A stretch of 64,000 bases of DNA from STC-113 sp964553745 (lineage in GTDB: Bacteria; Patescibacteriota; Gracilibacteria; BD1-5; UBA2023): the NCBI GenBank assembly GCA_964553745.1, contig CAZKLD010000002.1:115902-179901 (forward strand), written 5' to 3'. The notes under the pieces were generated by a model. That model did not search any database and was not told the origin of the DNA. It was given only the letters and a program-made list of their open reading frames with translations. The first letter of the stretch is position 1. Each line of letters starts with the position of its first letter. This document shows positions 63,999-64,000 of this stretch, in pieces. Made by a program: the position numbers and the translations under genes.

Positions 63999-64000
63999 AA

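Noticed and set aside
1..64000. Genes broken into many fragments by TGA, suggesting mass pseudogenes or poor assembly
   Set aside because: The flanks of each TGA continue the same protein family in the same frame, and the TGA sits at conserved glycines, so the genes are intact under code 25.
1..64000. TGA as selenocysteine or as tryptophan
   Set aside because: Positions match Gly, not Cys/Sec or Trp; there are far too many for selenocysteine, and TGG is used normally for Trp.

Overview
The window only reads sensibly if UGA is a sense codon. Dozens of long frames are crossed by in-frame TGA and end only at TAA or TAG. Wherever the protein family is recognisable, the TGA sits at a conserved glycine: P-loops of thymidylate kinase and two secretion ATPases, the DWSGT motif of a HAD hydrolase, GGE of a radical-SAM enzyme, the metal motifs of a SpoIIE phosphatase, and the Gly of EF-Tu GQAGDN. 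This is translation table 25 (UGA = Gly), known from the candidate phyla Absconditabacteria (SR1) and Gracilibacteria (BD1-5). The cell wall genes (sortase, SLH protein, M23 peptidase, RlpA-like protein) fit a CPR bacterium with a Gram-positive-like envelope and probably an S-layer. Most genes lack a Shine-Dalgarno sequence.

Layout: 1-4.9 kb, sortase, HAD hydrolase, pentapeptide protein, GIY-YIG and RlmH. 5.0-8.2 kb, a secreted protein, an SLH protein and a methyltransferase. 8.2-12.2 kb, an anaerobic ribonucleotide reductase locus with paired NrdR boxes, a NrdD lacking its glycyl-radical tail, that tail as a separate 55-aa gene, two small genes and NrdG. 12.2-18.5 kb, a pilin-LamG protein, SSB, a SpoIIE phosphatase, a VirB4-like ATPase and LemA. 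18.6-22.7 kb, three tandem DUF3137 paralogues. 23-26.6 kb, pyruvate kinase, a DUF1287 protein and an M23 peptidase. 26.6-27.7 kb, a non-coding stretch with a probable structured RNA. 27.7-34.6 kb, an RlpA-like protein, a beta-propeller, a second pilin-LamG protein and ComM. 34.7-38.7 kb, a VirD4-like ATPase and a T4SS-pilin-like protein. 38.7-39.4 kb, L31 and three tRNAs. 39.6-42.8 kb, a small foreign-looking gene, a third pilin-LamG protein and an IscU-like protein. 43-49.6 kb, a peptide-binding protein, SecG, four small T4SS-pilin-like proteins and a metalloprotease. 49.9-57.6 kb, RNase J, a fourth pilin-LamG protein and GyrA. 58-64 kb, thymidylate kinase, a prepilin with NHL-like sequence, KhpA, ribosomal proteins S16, L28 and S10, tRNA-Leu and EF-Tu.

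The genes suggest a small fermentative cell (pyruvate kinase, oxygen-sensitive nucleotide reduction) that invests heavily in surface machinery: a type IV secretion or conjugation-like apparatus spread over the window and a set of large pilin-like adhesins sharing one N-terminus. The most unusual items are the two-gene anaerobic RNR, whose radical glycine is itself a UGA codon, a degenerate heptanucleotide repeat family found between genes and inside pilin genes, and the non-coding locus near 27 kb.
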